Shown here: in pieces, positions 34,155 to 45,177 of the stretch
Layout: the number at the start of each line of letters is the position of its first letter
Position numbering within the stretch: position 1 is the first letter of the stretch
From: Lachnospiraceae bacterium JLR.KK008
GTDB taxonomy: Bacteria > Bacillota > Clostridia > Lachnospirales > Lachnospiraceae
Direction: 5' to 3'
NCBI GenBank assembly: GCA_037015955.1
Contig: CP143548.1
Span: forward strand, 2,908,001 to 2,972,000
Length of the DNA: 64,000 bases
Position numbers and translations under genes: made by a program
The notes under the pieces: generated by a model
Told to the model about the DNA's origin: nothing
What the model saw: the letters and a program-made list of their open reading frames with translations, nothing else
Database searches by the model: none

Positions 34155-35090
34155 TTACTTCTCCTCCTTATTATCACGAATTCCTTCCGCAATTTCACTT
34201 AACTTTCTCAGTCTATGGTTCATACCCGACTTCCCTACCGGTGGATTCAGGTATTGGCCCAGCTCCTTCAGGCTTGCATCAGGATACTCCATCCGTACTT
34301 CCGCAGCTTCTCTCAAGCTGTCCTGCAGTCCTTTCAGACCAATCGTTTTCTGGATCAGTATAATATCTTCCGTCTGCTTCGCCGACGCATTCACTGTCTT
34401 TGTGATATTGGCTGTCTCACAATTCACCCTTCTGTTGATCGAATTGCGCATTTCCTTGACAATACGCAGATTCTCCAGGTTCATCAAAGAAACATGAGCC
34501 CCTGTAACATTCAATAAGTCAACAATGCCGGAGCCCTCTTTCATATACACTACAAAATGATTTTTTCTGACAATAATTCTGGATTCTATCGCAAAATCTC
34601 TGATCGTTTCCTGAAGCTGCAGCGCCTGTGTCTCTGTTCCGCATACAAACTCCAGGTGATAACTTTTCTCAGGGTCGCTCATCGAGCCGACCGCCAGAAA
34701 AGCGCCTCTCAGAAATGCACGCCTGCAACAGGCATTCTTGATCAGGAGAGGATTGACAATATCTGTTCTCTGACTCATCTCACCGGAAGCATTCAGCAAT
34801 TTGAACGCCTGCAGCAGTTTTCTGGCCTGCTCCGTATCTCTCACCGTCAGAGAGCATGCCCCTCTCTCGATTACATCAGTACATATATTAAATGATTTCT
34901 TGAACAATGTAAAGCATTTTCTTATGACTTGTTCATTTTCGCTCTGAATGGAAAGAGAGGTATCACCCTCTCTGTTTTTCCATATCCTTCCGCTGTAACA
35001 AAATATAACTGCCAGTTCCGCAATCTGACAGTGACGGGAAGAACTGATATGTTCTGCCAGTTCTTCCTTTACTTCACCGGAAAAAGACAT
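34155..35090 (-). CDS. whiA: DNA-binding protein WhiA
   Basis: A 311-residue WhiA: N-terminal degenerate LAGLIDADG homing-endonuclease fold (including RRAFLRGAFLAVGSMSDPEK), then a C-terminal helix-turn-helix with LGQYLNPPVGKSGMNHRLRK. WhiA influences cell division and chromosome organisation in Firmicutes. It sits between rapZ and the Crh-like gene as in B. subtilis, though without yvcK. Confidence 0.95.
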   Translation of the reverse strand: MSFSGEVKEELAEHISSSRHCQIAELAVIFCYSGRIWKNREGDTSLSIQSENEQVIRKCFTLFKKSFNICTDVIERGACSLTVRDTEQARKLLQAFKLLNASGEMSQRTDIVNPLLIKNACCRRAFLRGAFLAVGSMSDPEKSYHLEFVCGTETQALQLQETIRDFAIESRIIVRKNHFVVYMKEGSGIVDLLNVTGAHVSLMNLENLRIVKEMRNSINRRVNCETANITKTVNASAKQTEDIILIQKTIGLKGLQDSLREAAEVRMEYPDASLKELGQYLNPPVGKSGMNHRLRKLSEIAEGIRDNKEEK

Positions 35091-35100
35091 GCTGCCTCTC

Positions 35101-35970
35101 CTATATCCCGTTTTTAATATCTCTGTGTTGAATGGTCAGACCATAGTTTCCCTGATTCTTTAATCTGCTGTACAGCTCATTGGCCAATGTCACACTTCTG
35201 TGCTTGCCTCCCGTGCAGCCGATTCCCACGATCAACTGATACTTGCCCTCTTTCACATAGTTTGGAATCAGAAACAACAGCATGTCCGTCAACTTTTGTA
35301 TGAACTGCTCCGCTTCCGCAAAACTCATCACATAATTTTGCACCGGCTTCTCATTGCCCGTCAGATGCTTTAAATTCTCTATATAGAAAGGATTGGGAAG
35401 AAATCTGACGTCAAATACCAGGTCCGCATCCGAAGGAATCCCGTTTTTAAAGCCAAAGGACATGACAGTTACCATCAGGCTGTTGTATTCTTCATTCTTG
35501 ACAAAGATGCGATCCAGTTCTTCTTTCAATTCTCTCGTAAGCAGATTGGAAGTATCAATAATATAATCGGCCTTCTTTTTCATGCTCTCCAGCACTTTGC
35601 GCTCCCGCCGGATGCCGTCCTCCACTCTGCCGCCCTTATAGGAGGTGAGAGGGTGCATCCTCCGGCTTTCCTTGTAACGCCTGATCAGAACACCGTCGCT
35701 TGCCTCCATAAACAGAATCTCAAACTTATAACCATTATTTTTCAGACTCTCAAACCGCTCTCCCACATGGGCAAAGGACTGATCCGCACGCACGTCCAGT
35801 CCGAGTGCGACTTTCGAGATCTCTTTATTCGGCACTGCGATCAACTCGACAAACTTTTCCAGGAGAGGGATTGGCAGATTATCAACACAGAAAAAGCCCA
35901 TATCTTCTAACATTTTCAATGCTGTTCTCTTACCGCCGCCACTCATTCCGGTCACTATGACAAATCGCAT
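35101..35970 (-). CDS. rapZ: RapZ/YvcJ nucleotide-binding protein
   Basis: A 289-residue P-loop protein. Walker A is GMSGGGKRTALKML; the C-terminal domain has GCTGGKHRSVTLANEL, the site that binds RNA or metabolite in RapZ. In B. subtilis YvcJ affects competence; in E. coli RapZ guides RNase E to GlmZ. It is six bases from murB upstream and ten from whiA downstream. Confidence 0.95.
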   Translation of the reverse strand: MRFVIVTGMSGGGKRTALKMLEDMGFFCVDNLPIPLLEKFVELIAVPNKEISKVALGLDVRADQSFAHVGERFESLKNNGYKFEILFMEASDGVLIRRYKESRRMHPLTSYKGGRVEDGIRRERKVLESMKKKADYIIDTSNLLTRELKEELDRIFVKNEEYNSLMVTVMSFGFKNGIPSDADLVFDVRFLPNPFYIENLKHLTGNEKPVQNYVMSFAEAEQFIQKLTDMLLFLIPNYVKEGKYQLIVGIGCTGGKHRSVTLANELYSRLKNQGNYGLTIQHRDIKNGI

Positions 35971-35976
35971 ATCCTA

Positions 35977-36933
35977 TCACTTCCTCAGATTCAGGCTGAA
36001 ATTTCCCAATGTAACAATCTCCGGCTCCAGTACCACGCCAAATTTCGCCCTGACACGTTCCTGTACCTCTGACATCAGCTCTATGATGTCTTCCGATGTA
36101 GCAGTCCCCGTGTTGATCAGGAACCCGCAGTGCTTTTCCGACACCTGCGCGCCGCCAACCCGATACCCGCGCAGGCCGCTGTCCATAATCAGTTTTCCTG
36201 CATAGTATCCCTCCGGACGTTTAAAAGTGCTGCCGCCGCTTGGATACTCCAAAGGCTGCTTCGCTTTACGCCTGGCAGCAAAATCTTCCATCTTCGCACG
36301 GATACTTTCCTTCTCTCCTTCTGTCAGCCGCAGCACTGCCTTAGTCACTACAAAAGGGCGGTTCCTGATGACACTCGTCCGATACCCGAATTCCATCGTA
36401 TCGCAGTCCAGTTCCATCTCTTCTCCCCGCTCGTTGAGGACCGTCACACTCTCGACGATCTGCTTCATCTCACCGTCATAGGCGCCCGCATTCATCACGA
36501 TGCCTCCACCCACGCTGCCGGGAATACCGGAGGCAAATTCCATTCCGGTCAGCCCTTCTTCCATCGCTCTTTTTGCCGTCTGGGCAAGAAGGGCTCCCGC
36601 CTCCACCCGGACCCGGTTTCCTTCCACATCAATACGGCTCATTCCGGTTCCGATCTGAATGATGACTCCGTCATATCCCTGGTCACTCACAAGAAGGTTG
36701 GTACCGTTTCCCAATATAAAGTAATCATTTTCGGTCTCTCTCAGGTAAAAGAGTAGCTTCCGAAGCTGTTCCTCGTCATTGACCTGAACGAGCGCCGCCG
36801 CCTCGCCGCCCGTGCGAAAGCTGGTGTGTCGGTTCATTGGTTCCTGTAATTTTATATTTTCTGCCGGCAGTATAGACGCCATATAATCTTTCAAAGCCTG
36901 ATTCACTGTCTTCACCCACGTTTTTTTCAGCAT
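35977..36933 (-). CDS. murB: UDP-N-acetylenolpyruvoylglucosamine reductase
   Basis: Cell-wall precursor enzyme that reduces UDP-GlcNAc-enolpyruvate to UDP-MurNAc using NADPH and FAD. The 318-residue protein shows RHTSFRTGGEAAALVQV, GIPGSVGGGIVMNAGAYDGE and SGGSTFKRPEGYYAGKLI with the catalytic Ser, and ends with VRAKFGVVLEPEI. The start ATG has only a weak ribosome binding site; a GTG 18 bp later is possible. Confidence 0.95.
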   Translation of the reverse strand: MLKKTWVKTVNQALKDYMASILPAENIKLQEPMNRHTSFRTGGEAAALVQVNDEEQLRKLLFYLRETENDYFILGNGTNLLVSDQGYDGVIIQIGTGMSRIDVEGNRVRVEAGALLAQTAKRAMEEGLTGMEFASGIPGSVGGGIVMNAGAYDGEMKQIVESVTVLNERGEEMELDCDTMEFGYRTSVIRNRPFVVTKAVLRLTEGEKESIRAKMEDFAARRKAKQPLEYPSGGSTFKRPEGYYAGKLIMDSGLRGYRVGGAQVSEKHCGFLINTGTATSEDIIELMSEVQERVRAKFGVVLEPEIVTLGNFSLNLRK

Positions 36934-36960
36934 ATGCCGCTTTTCTTATTTTATGCTAAC

Positions 36961-37896
36961 TTATTCAAGCACCAGTTTGGCCGCGCCACAGATGCCTGCG
37001 TCGTTCCCCAGCGTGGCAAGTTCGAATTTTGCTTCTCTGCTGCCATGGAACACATATTTTTTATAATTTTTCTCAATGAAGGAGAACAGAATATCACCGG
37101 CCTTCGATACGCCGCCGCCGATGACAAACGCTTCCGGATTGGCGACACAGGCGATGGCTGCAAGCCCCTTGCCCAGATATACGCCAAATTCTTCTGCGAT
37201 TTCAATCGCCACGGCGTCCCCTGCCTTAACTGCATCGAACACCGTCTTGGCAGACACTTCCCCGTGACGAAGTACGGAGTCCTCTGTCGTCGCCTCCAGT
37301 CTGCGATGTGCCAGTCTGACGATGCCGGTAGCGGAAGCATACTGCTCCAGACAACCATGATTGCCGCAGCCACACTCGTCTGCCTCTCCATCCTGCATAT
37401 GGATATGTCCAATCTCTCCACCTGAACCGTTGGAGCCTTCCAGTGCATGTCCGTCGATAATAACTCCGCCGCCTACGCCTGTGCCGAGCGTTACGAGCAC
37501 CAGATTGCGGTATCCCTGTCCGCCGCCCTTCCACATCTCACCGAGAGCTGCCACATTGGCGTCATTGCCGGCACGCACCGGCAGTCCGCACAGTTCACTC
37601 AGTGTATCCTGAAGATTAAATGTTCCCCAGCCCAGATTAACCGCCACATGCACAACTCCGTCTTTGTCGATCGGGCCCGGGGCGCCGATTCCCACGCCGC
37701 AGACTTCTTCTTTGTCGATCCCTTTTTCTTCCAGTTTCTTATTAAGCGCCTGCGCAACGTCAGGCAGAATCATCTCTCCGTTGTTTTCTGTCCGCGTAGG
37801 AATTTCCCATTTTTCCAGAATTGTCCCTTCTTTGTCAAACAGGCCAAGTTTAACTGTAGTTCCGCCTACATCCACCCCAAAACAATACTTTTTCAT
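36961..37896 (-). CDS. glk: ROK-family glucokinase
   Basis: Phosphorylates glucose in the cytoplasm. The 311-residue ROK kinase has FGVDVGGTTVKLGLFDKEG, the ROK Zn site CGCGNHGCLEQYAS (about 174-187), and VTLGTGVGGGVIIDG. A purine-rich GGAGAT precedes the start. It lies between hprK and murB, linking glucose phosphorylation to the catabolite-control genes around it. Confidence 0.92.
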   Translation of the reverse strand: MKKYCFGVDVGGTTVKLGLFDKEGTILEKWEIPTRTENNGEMILPDVAQALNKKLEEKGIDKEEVCGVGIGAPGPIDKDGVVHVAVNLGWGTFNLQDTLSELCGLPVRAGNDANVAALGEMWKGGGQGYRNLVLVTLGTGVGGGVIIDGHALEGSNGSGGEIGHIHMQDGEADECGCGNHGCLEQYASATGIVRLAHRRLEATTEDSVLRHGEVSAKTVFDAVKAGDAVAIEIAEEFGVYLGKGLAAIACVANPEAFVIGGGVSKAGDILFSFIEKNYKKYVFHGSREAKFELATLGNDAGICGAAKLVLE

Positions 37897-37956
37897 AGCA
37901 TATCTCCTTTTTTCGTCTGCCCTGTATCTTTTTATCCACTGTACGCAACATGCGTA

Positions 37957-38898
37957 TTATTCGTATTCTTCTTCCCGTTTTTTCGCCAGGGAGTTCTGTA
38001 CTCTCGCATACAATTCCTGCGCGGCATTGTAACCCATCTTTTTCTGTCTGTGATTGACGGCTGCAGATTCACAGATGATCGCCAGATTCCGCCCGGGACG
38101 GATCGGAATGTTATGGCATACGATCTTATTTCCAAGATATTCCGTATATTCCTCTTCCAGACCAAGTCTGTCATATTCTTTGTCTTTGTCCCACTCCTCC
38201 AGTCTGATCACCAGATCGATAGACTGGGTGTCTTTAACGCTGGACACACCGAAAAGCATCTTCACGTCCACGATGCCAATGCCTCTCAGCTCAATGAAAT
38301 GTTTCGTAATATCCGGCGCAGAGCCGATCAGCGTCTCGTCGCTGACTTTTCTCAGCTCTACCACGTCATCGGTGACAAGACGATGCCCTCTCTTGATCAG
38401 CTCCAGCGCAGCCTCAGACTTGCCGATGCCACTCTCACCTGTAATGAGCACGCCTTCGCCGTATACGTCGACAAGAACGCCATGCACAGAGATACAGGGG
38501 GCAAGTTTTACATTCAGCCAGCGGATGATCTCCGCAGTAAATGCGGAAGTACCTTTTTTCGTCATCATCAGCGGCACATTATGTTTGACCGCCAACTCCT
38601 TGAACAGGTCATCCGGCCGCAGTTCACGGCAGAACACAACGCCCGGAACATCACTGGAAAGAAACTTCGTATAAATTTCTTTTTTCCGCTCTTCTTCCAG
38701 ACTTGCCATATAGGAATACTCGACAAAACCGATGATCTGCAGACGCGTAGCGTCAAAATGTTCAAAATAACCTGCCAGCTGAAGCGCCGGTCTGTTAATA
38801 TCCGGCTGTGTGATCTTATTCCCTTTGATGTCGATCTCCGGAGTCAGATTTTCCAGCTTCATTTTCTCGATGATCCTTGACAGTTTTACAACTGACAT
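37957..38898 (-). CDS. hprK: HPr kinase/phosphorylase
   Basis: Phosphorylates Ser46 of HPr and Crh when glycolytic intermediates are abundant and removes the phosphate under PPi/Pi. The 313-residue protein has Walker A GESGIGKSEAALELI, VTDDVVEL, and the HPrK signature RGIGIVDVKMLFGVSSV. The Crh-like substrate is encoded five genes downstream in the same block. Confidence 0.95.
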   Translation of the reverse strand: MSVVKLSRIIEKMKLENLTPEIDIKGNKITQPDINRPALQLAGYFEHFDATRLQIIGFVEYSYMASLEEERKKEIYTKFLSSDVPGVVFCRELRPDDLFKELAVKHNVPLMMTKKGTSAFTAEIIRWLNVKLAPCISVHGVLVDVYGEGVLITGESGIGKSEAALELIKRGHRLVTDDVVELRKVSDETLIGSAPDITKHFIELRGIGIVDVKMLFGVSSVKDTQSIDLVIRLEEWDKDKEYDRLGLEEEYTEYLGNKIVCHNIPIRPGRNLAIICESAAVNHRQKKMGYNAAQELYARVQNSLAKKREEEYE

Positions 38899-38983
38899 AC
38901 CTCTACCCCCTGTCCTTCATATCAATCATTAATAAATCTACCTGAACTCATTATGTCCAGTGTATCATAAACAATAATTCATA

Positions 38984-40849
38984 TCAATTTTTCTCATGGA
39001 AAAATTGATAGATTTCACCTGCGCTGCGCTCATTGATCTCCGGTATCAGACATAGCTGCTCCACGCTGGCGTTGCGAATATCGTCCAGCGACTTAAAGTG
39101 TCGCATCAGTGCCTTCCTTCTGACTGGCCCCACGCCGGGAATGTCATCCAGCACGCTCTTAATCTGGCTCTTATTCCTCAGCGACCGATGATAGGTTATG
39201 GCAAACCGATGCGCCTCATCCTGTATCCTTGTGATCAGTTTAAAGCCTTCCGATCTGTGATCGATGGGAATCTCTTCATTGTTATAGTACAGGCCCCGCG
39301 TTCGGTGATTGTCATCCTTGACCATACCGCACACCGGAATCCGCAGCCCCAGCTCCCGGAGCACTTCAAGCGCTATATTAACCTGTCCCTTGCCTCCATC
39401 CATCAAAAGCAGGCTGGGAAACTTCGTAAAACTGCCCAGGTCCTGATCGAGATTTTTCTCCCTGCGGGCAGACGCTTCCGTCATTCCGTGCACAAATCTG
39501 CGTTCCAGCACTTCCTTCATACAGGCATAATCGTCCGGGCCGCTGACAGACCGGATCCTGAACTTGCGGTAGTCGCTGCGCTTCGCTTTTCCTTTTTCAT
39601 AGACGACCATCGAACCGACATTTTCAAAACCGCTGATATTGGAAATATCAAATGCCTCCATCCGGTCGATTTCCGGCAGCCCCAGCAGAGAAGCGATCTC
39701 CTTCACCGCTCCGATCGTCCGGCCCTCTTCTCTTTTAATACGCTCTCTGTCATGCTGCAATACAAGAGATGCGTTATGGGCAGCCAGTTCCACCAGTTTT
39801 TCTTTGGAACCGATCTTTGGCACCCGAATATGCACACGACCGCCTCTCTTTTCCGACAGCCATGTTTCTATCATGCGCATATCCCCGATCTCTTCCTGTA
39901 ACATCAACTCACGGGGAATAAAGGGCGTTCCGGAATAAAACTGCTTGACAAAGCTCTCCAGAATCTCCATTCTGGCCGTATCTACCACATTTGTCATATA
40001 GAAATGCTCTCTGCCGATCAGTCTGCCGCCACGCACAAAGAATACCTGTACGACTGCGTCCGCTTCCTCTTTCGCCAGCGCAATGATGTCCTTGTCCTCT
40101 CCGGCACTGTCTGTGATCTTCTGTTTCTGTGCGACCGATTTCACACTCTGTATAAGCTCCCGGTACGAAATCGCTTCCTCAAAATCCAGATTTTCCGACG
40201 CTTCCGTCATTTTTACTTCCAGTTCCTTTATGATCGGACCATAACTGCCGTTTAGAAAATCCAGCGCTTTCTCAATCTGGCTGCCATATTCTTCCTCCGG
40301 AATATTACCCTGACAGGGCGCCATACACCTGCCGATATGATGATTCAGGCACGGTCTGTCCGCCCCGAAGTCCCGCGGAAATTTTTTATGACAGGTACGC
40401 AGCATATAGAGCTTATTGATCAGCTCGATGGTATCTTTCACTGAGGCCGCACTCGTGTATGGTCCAAAATACCTCGATCTGTCTTTTTTCATTTCTCTGG
40501 AAAACAAAACGCGCGGATAGGCCTCCCCCACAGTCACTTTAATATAAGGATAGGTTTTGTCATCTTTCAAAAGAGTATTATATTTCGGACTGTGCTCTTT
40601 GATCAGATTATTTTCCAGTACAAGCGCCTCCAGCTCCGAATCCGTGACAATGTATTCAAAATGGTCGATCAGACTGACCATTTTGTCGATCTGTGGTCCC
40701 CGGCCGATATTCGGGCGAAAGTAGGAGCGAACACGGTTATGGAGATTAACCGCCTTTCCCACATACAATATCGTATCATTACTGTCGTGCATCAGATAGA
40801 CACCCGGTTGTTTCGGCAGCTTTTTCAATTCTTCTTCAATTTGAAACAT
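38984..40849 (-). CDS. uvrC: Excinuclease ABC subunit C
   Basis: Nuclease of nucleotide excision repair that cuts on both sides of a lesion. The 621-residue protein has an N-terminal GIY-YIG domain ([20 protein letters not shown]), a UVR segment (about 205-240), the RNase H-like C-terminal nuclease ([14 protein letters not shown]) and a final helix-hairpin-helix pair ([16 protein letters not shown]). Length is typical. Confidence 0.96.
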   Translation of the reverse strand: MFQIEEELKKLPKQPGVYLMHDSNDTILYVGKAVNLHNRVRSYFRPNIGRGPQIDKMVSLIDHFEYIVTDSELEALVLENNLIKEHSPKYNTLLKDDKTYPYIKVTVGEAYPRVLFSREMKKDRSRYFGPYTSAASVKDTIELINKLYMLRTCHKKFPRDFGADRPCLNHHIGRCMAPCQGNIPEEEYGSQIEKALDFLNGSYGPIIKELEVKMTEASENLDFEEAISYRELIQSVKSVAQKQKITDSAGEDKDIIALAKEEADAVVQVFFVRGGRLIGREHFYMTNVVDTARMEILESFVKQFYSGTPFIPRELMLQEEIGDMRMIETWLSEKRGGRVHIRVPKIGSKEKLVELAAHNASLVLQHDRERIKREEGRTIGAVKEIASLLGLPEIDRMEAFDISNISGFENVGSMVVYEKGKAKRSDYRKFRIRSVSGPDDYACMKEVLERRFVHGMTEASARREKNLDQDLGSFTKFPSLLLMDGGKGQVNIALEVLRELGLRIPVCGMVKDDNHRTRGLYYNNEEIPIDHRSEGFKLITRIQDEAHRFAITYHRSLRNKSQIKSVLDDIPGVGPVRRKALMRHFKSLDDIRNASVEQLCLIPEINERSAGEIYQFFHEKN

Positions 40850-40868
40850 GGACTCCCCCTTGCACGCG

Positions 40869-40897
40869 AAAACTGCTGCAAAAAGTGCAGCAGTTTT
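40869..40897 (-). terminator. Hairpin between ftsH and uvrC
   Basis: An 11-bp perfect stem AAAACTGCTGC/GCAGCAGTTTT with a 7-base loop, six bases after the ftsH stop. T runs on both sides are short, so it is probably leaky or a processing site. Confidence 0.6.
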
Positions 40898-40902
40898 GTT
40901 CC

Positions 40903-43374
40903 CTATTGTTCCATATCCGGAGTATCTGTCTTCTCCTGCTCCGCATCACCCGCCGACGAAGCCGCGCCGCCTGTGTCAGACACTTGCGTCTGTTCGGTTC
41001 CCGGTATATTCCCCGGTGCAGGCGCATTCTCACTGCCCGGGACGTGCATATTCCCGGATGCAGACCCGCTTCCCGGCACAGGTCCATTCCCTGGCATTGG
41101 CCCGCCGCCCGGTATCGGCCTGTTATCCGGCATTGGCCTGTTCCCTGGCATCGGCACATCTCCCGGTGCCGGTCTGTGACCCGGCATCGGCCTGTTCCCT
41201 GGCATCGGCACATCTCCCGGCGCCGGTCTGTGACCCGGCATCGGCATTTTTCCCGGCATTGGCCTGCTGCCCCACGAAGGATTCTCCTGTACAATAATTC
41301 TCTGTGGTACCGGCTGAACAGGCACTTTCTCTTTCTTTATTTCTTCTTTTATTTTTTCTCTTTTCTCTTCTTTCCTGTCTCCGGCCTTGCCGCCGTTTTT
41401 GCCGCCGTTTTTCTCCTCGTCCTCCGGCTCCGGTATCCCTTTGATCTCACGGAATATTTTCATAAATTCCTTGCCGGTGATCGTTTCTTTTTTAATCAGG
41501 AAATCCGCCAGTTTATCCATGACTTTACGGTTTTCTTTTAACAGCTTTTTCGCCTCTTTATAGCTTTCCTTCAGCGTCCGCATTACTTCTTCATCCACGT
41601 CCGCCGCCGTGGCATCCGCACAGTTCATCACAGTACGTCCGTCCAGATAACGGCTTTCCACTGACTCCAGCCCCATCAGGCCGAACTTCTTGCTCATACC
41701 GTACTGTGTCACCATACTTCTGGCAATACCGGTCGCTTTCTCAATATCATTGGCCGCACCCGTCGTCACCGTGTCAAATACAATCTCTTCCGCCGCCCGG
41801 CCTCCCAGAAGGCCTACCAGCATATCATGAAGCTCCGCCTGCGTGTTCAGATATTTTTCCTCTTCCGGTACGTGCATGACATAGCCAAGCGCCCCCATCG
41901 TACGCGGGACGATCGTGATTTTCTGTACCGGTTCCGAATTTTTCTGGAGCGCACTGATCAGCGCATGCCCCACCTCATGATAGGACACGATCTTGCGCTC
42001 TTCCTTGCTCATAATGCGGTCTTTTTTCTCTTTGCCGACGAGGACCACTTCCACCGCATTGAACAGGTCTTTCTGGCATACGTATTCCCTGCCCTCTTTG
42101 ACCGCATTGATGGCTGCCTCATTGATCATATTGGCAAGATCGGACCCGACCGCGCCGCTCGTCGCCAGCGCAATGGCGTCCAGATCTACCGTCTCATCCA
42201 TTTTCACGTCTTTCGCGTGTACTTTTAAAATCTCCACACGGCCCTTCAGATCCGGTTTGTCTACAATGATCCGTCTGTCAAAACGTCCCGGACGAAGCAG
42301 TGCCTTGTCCAGAATTTCCGGTCTGTTCGTCGCCCCCAGGATCAGGATACCCTTGGAGGAATCGAAACCGTCCATCTCTGACAGCAGCTGATTCAGCGTC
42401 TGTTCTCTCTCTTCATTGCCACCGCCGTATTTCGAATCTCTGCTGCGGCCGATGGCATCAATCTCATCAATGAAAATGATACACGGCGCATTTTTGTTCG
42501 CTTCCTTAAACAGATCACGCACACGGGAAGCGCCCACGCCCACATATAACTCGATAAAGTCAGAACCTGTCAACGAAAAGAACGGCACATGCGCTTCACC
42601 CGCCACTGCCTTTGCAAGCAGCGTCTTCCCTGTTCCCGGAGGGCCGACAAGAAGCGCTCCCTTGGGCAGTCTGGCGCCGATCTGTACATAGCGCCCCGGA
42701 TTGTGCAAAAAGTCCACGACTTCCTGTAAAGACTCTTTTGCCTCATCCTCCCCGGCCACATCTTTAAATGTCACACCGGTTTCTTTCTGCACATATACTT
42801 TGGCATTGCTCTTACCGACCCCCATCGGTCCGCCGCCGGACATCTTGCGGAACAGAAAACTCAGCAGGATCCAGCACAGAGCGATCGGCAGCACATAGGT
42901 CACAAGGATCGAAAGCAGAAAGCTGGAATTATCCGGAATATCTCCCACAATCTCCACATCGTACTTCAGAAGCCTCTGTGTCAGCATCCCGTCCTCTTCC
43001 ACTTTGCCCGTATAGTACGTGATCACCGGCGTCTGGATCAGCCCTTCCTTCTGTTCCGGCTGTTTTGGTTTGATTGTGATCTGGTCGGTACCGATCTCCA
43101 CACTCTCGACCTGTCCGTCTTCCACCATATCAATAAATTCGTTATAAGGGATTTCCTTATTGGTGGCATTGTTTAACACTTTCATAAAATAGCTCATGCA
43201 AAACAGCGTTACGAGAGCTGCCACAAGCAGAATCAAAAGACTTTGCCGTCCCGGCTCGCCCGGCCCGCCATTTCTGTTCCCGCCATTGTTTCCGCCTCTA
43301 TTTGCATTGTTTCCATTATTCCCGTTGTTTCCGCTGCTCCCATTCCCGTATTGATTGAAGTTTCCGTTACCCAT
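40903..43374 (-). CDS. ftsH: ATP-dependent zinc metalloprotease FtsH with repeat tail
   Basis: Membrane AAA+ protease. Predicted order: Gly/Asn-rich N-terminus (1-43), membrane helix 44-63, extracellular domain, second helix about 152-175, Walker [19 protein letters not shown] (near 244), [10 protein letters not shown], zinc site HEVGH (466-470) and third ligand region. The normal core ends near residue 652. Beyond it lie about 170 unusual residues: a Lys/Glu-rich linker, then near-perfect 18-residue repeats built from MPGxRP and APGDVP units (about 705-787). Total 823 residues versus 600-650 for the family. ATG 43374 has AAAGGTG upstream; an ATG-less extension to 43458 is rejected. Confidence 0.95.
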   Translation of the reverse strand: MGNGNFNQYGNGSSGNNGNNGNNANRGGNNGGNRNGGPGEPGRQSLLILLVAALVTLFCMSYFMKVLNNATNKEIPYNEFIDMVEDGQVESVEIGTDQITIKPKQPEQKEGLIQTPVITYYTGKVEEDGMLTQRLLKYDVEIVGDIPDNSSFLLSILVTYVLPIALCWILLSFLFRKMSGGGPMGVGKSNAKVYVQKETGVTFKDVAGEDEAKESLQEVVDFLHNPGRYVQIGARLPKGALLVGPPGTGKTLLAKAVAGEAHVPFFSLTGSDFIELYVGVGASRVRDLFKEANKNAPCIIFIDEIDAIGRSRDSKYGGGNEEREQTLNQLLSEMDGFDSSKGILILGATNRPEILDKALLRPGRFDRRIIVDKPDLKGRVEILKVHAKDVKMDETVDLDAIALATSGAVGSDLANMINEAAINAVKEGREYVCQKDLFNAVEVVLVGKEKKDRIMSKEERKIVSYHEVGHALISALQKNSEPVQKITIVPRTMGALGYVMHVPEEEKYLNTQAELHDMLVGLLGGRAAEEIVFDTVTTGAANDIEKATGIARSMVTQYGMSKKFGLMGLESVESRYLDGRTVMNCADATAADVDEEVMRTLKESYKEAKKLLKENRKVMDKLADFLIKKETITGKEFMKIFREIKGIPEPEDEEKNGGKNGGKAGDRKEEKREKIKEEIKKEKVPVQPVPQRIIVQENPSWGSRPMPGKMPMPGHRPAPGDVPMPGNRPMPGHRPAPGDVPMPGNRPMPDNRPIPGGGPMPGNGPVPGSGSASGNMHVPGSENAPAPGNIPGTEQTQVSDTGGAASSAGDAEQEKTDTPDMEQ

Positions 43375-43429
43375 ATTTTCTTTCACCTTTACCTTCTGTC
43401 TTTCATTTGTCTGAAAGACTATCATTTCT

Positions 43430-43458
43430 ATTATAGAGACAGCTCTTTCATAAATCAA
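43430..43458 (-). promoter_or_regulatory. Sigma-A promoter of ftsH
   Basis: On the minus strand TTGATT (43453-43458) and a perfect TATAAT (43430-43435) are 17 bp apart, about 55 bp upstream of the ftsH start. Confidence 0.8.
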
Positions 43459-43566
43459 GTTCCATAAAATGAAAAAACAATTAAAATAAGGAAAATTTTC
43501 ATACGAAACAGTAGTTTTTTCTCACCTCGCATGATACAATTTATAATTATTGAGGAGGAAATCACT

Positions 43567-45174
43567 ATGCCAGTAAAATACGTATTCGTAACCGGCGGTG
43601 TTGTATCCGGTCTGGGAAAAGGCATTACCGCCGCATCTTTAGGAAGACTGTTAAAAGCCCGCGGTTATAAAGTGACCATGCAGAAATTTGACCCATATAT
43701 TAACATTGACCCGGGGACTATGAACCCGATCCAGCACGGAGAAGTATTTGTAACAGACGACGGCGCGGAGACCGATCTGGATCTCGGCCATTATGAACGT
43801 TTTATCGATGAGAGTCTGGATAAAAATTCCAATGTGACGACAGGCAAAGTGTATTGGTCCGTCCTGCAAAAAGAACGACGCGGCGACTATGGCGGAGGCA
43901 CCGTTCAGGTTATCCCGCATATCACAAATGAGATCAAGAGCCGCTTTTACCGCAATTTTACCGACAAGGAGACCCGCATCGCTATCATTGAAGTCGGCGG
44001 TACGGTCGGCGATATTGAAAGCCAGCCCTTTCTGGAATCGATCCGGCAGTTCCAGCACGAAGTGGGCAGAAAAAATGCAATCCTCATCCATGTCACTTTG
44101 ATTCCCTATCTGCGCGCTTCACAGGAGATGAAGACAAAGCCGACGCAGGGCAGCGTCAAAGAATTACAGGGGATGGGTATTCAGCCGGATATTATCGTAT
44201 GCAGAAGCGAATATCCTCTCGATCAGGGACTCAAGGATAAGATCGCTCTGTTCTGCAATGTGCCAAATAATTATGTGCTGCAAAATCTCGACGTGGAATA
44301 TTTGTACGAAGCGCCTCTGGCTATGGAGAAAGAACATCTTGCACAGGTGGCCTGTGAATGCCTTGGTCTCGACTGTCCGCAACCGGATCTGAAAGACTGG
44401 GAAGAAATGGTACAGGCGCTGCGCTCTCCGACACAGGAAGTTACGATCGCTCTTGTCGGAAAATATATTCAGCTTCATGACGCTTACATCAGTGTTGTGG
44501 AAGCGCTCAAGCATGGCGGCATCGCTCAGAGAGCGACTGTCAACATCAAGTGGGTCGATTCTGAGACCGTGACAGACGAGAATGTCTCCTCTCTCTTATC
44601 CGATGTCAATGGCGTTCTCGTTCCCGGCGGATTTGGCTGCCGCGGCATCGAAGGCAAAATCAAAGCCATCACCTATGCCCGGGAGAACAAGGTCCCCTAT
44701 CTTGGTCTCTGTCTTGGTATGCAGCTTGCCATCGTGGAATTTGTAAGAAATGTGATTGGATATGCGGACGCACACAGTGTGGAACTGAATCCTTCCACAA
44801 CGCATCCTGTCATCGCCCTGATGCCGGATCAAAATGGTGTGGAGGACATCGGCGGTACACTGCGTCTTGGTTCCTATCCCTGTGTTCTGGATAAAGATTC
44901 ACTGGCCTACTCTCTCTATCAGCAGGAGACCATTCACGAAAGACACAGACACCGTTATGAAGTCAACAATGACTTCCGGGAAATCCTCAGCGAGAAAGGT
45001 ATGGCGTTATCCGGTCTCTCGCCTGACGGCAGGATCGTGGAGATGTGCGAACTGCCAGGGCATCCTTTCTTTATCGCCACACAGGCACACCCGGAATTAA
45101 AATCCAGACCGAACCGCCCCCATCCGCTTTTCAAAGGCTTTATTGAGGCGGCTCTGCGCAATAAGAATGTATAG
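43567..45174 (+). CDS. pyrG: CTP synthase
   Basis: Makes CTP from UTP with glutamine as nitrogen donor. The 535-residue enzyme has the synthase domain ([42 protein letters not shown]). The glutamine amidotransferase domain has nucleophile Cys in [11 protein letters not shown] and His/Glu in [18 protein letters not shown] precedes ATG 43567. It ends three bases from the convergent yitT stop. Confidence 0.97.
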   Translation: MPVKYVFVTGGVVSGLGKGITAASLGRLLKARGYKVTMQKFDPYINIDPGTMNPIQHGEVFVTDDGAETDLDLGHYERFIDESLDKNSNVTTGKVYWSVLQKERRGDYGGGTVQVIPHITNEIKSRFYRNFTDKETRIAIIEVGGTVGDIESQPFLESIRQFQHEVGRKNAILIHVTLIPYLRASQEMKTKPTQGSVKELQGMGIQPDIIVCRSEYPLDQGLKDKIALFCNVPNNYVLQNLDVEYLYEAPLAMEKEHLAQVACECLGLDCPQPDLKDWEEMVQALRSPTQEVTIALVGKYIQLHDAYISVVEALKHGGIAQRATVNIKWVDSETVTDENVSSLLSDVNGVLVPGGFGCRGIEGKIKAITYARENKVPYLGLCLGMQLAIVEFVRNVIGYADAHSVELNPSTTHPVIALMPDQNGVEDIGGTLRLGSYPCVLDKDSLAYSLYQQETIHERHRHRYEVNNDFREILSEKGMALSGLSPDGRIVEMCELPGHPFFIATQAHPELKSRPNRPHPLFKGFIEAALRNKNV

Positions 45175-45177
45175 GAA

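Noticed and set aside
37447-38880. A 477-codon plus-strand frame opposite glk and hprK
   Set aside because: Antisense to two recognised genes, Cys/Phe/His-rich and without motifs.
40985-41270. Tandem DNA repeats that could suggest a CRISPR array
   Set aside because: The units are contiguous without spacers and encode an in-frame Pro/Gly repeat in FtsH.
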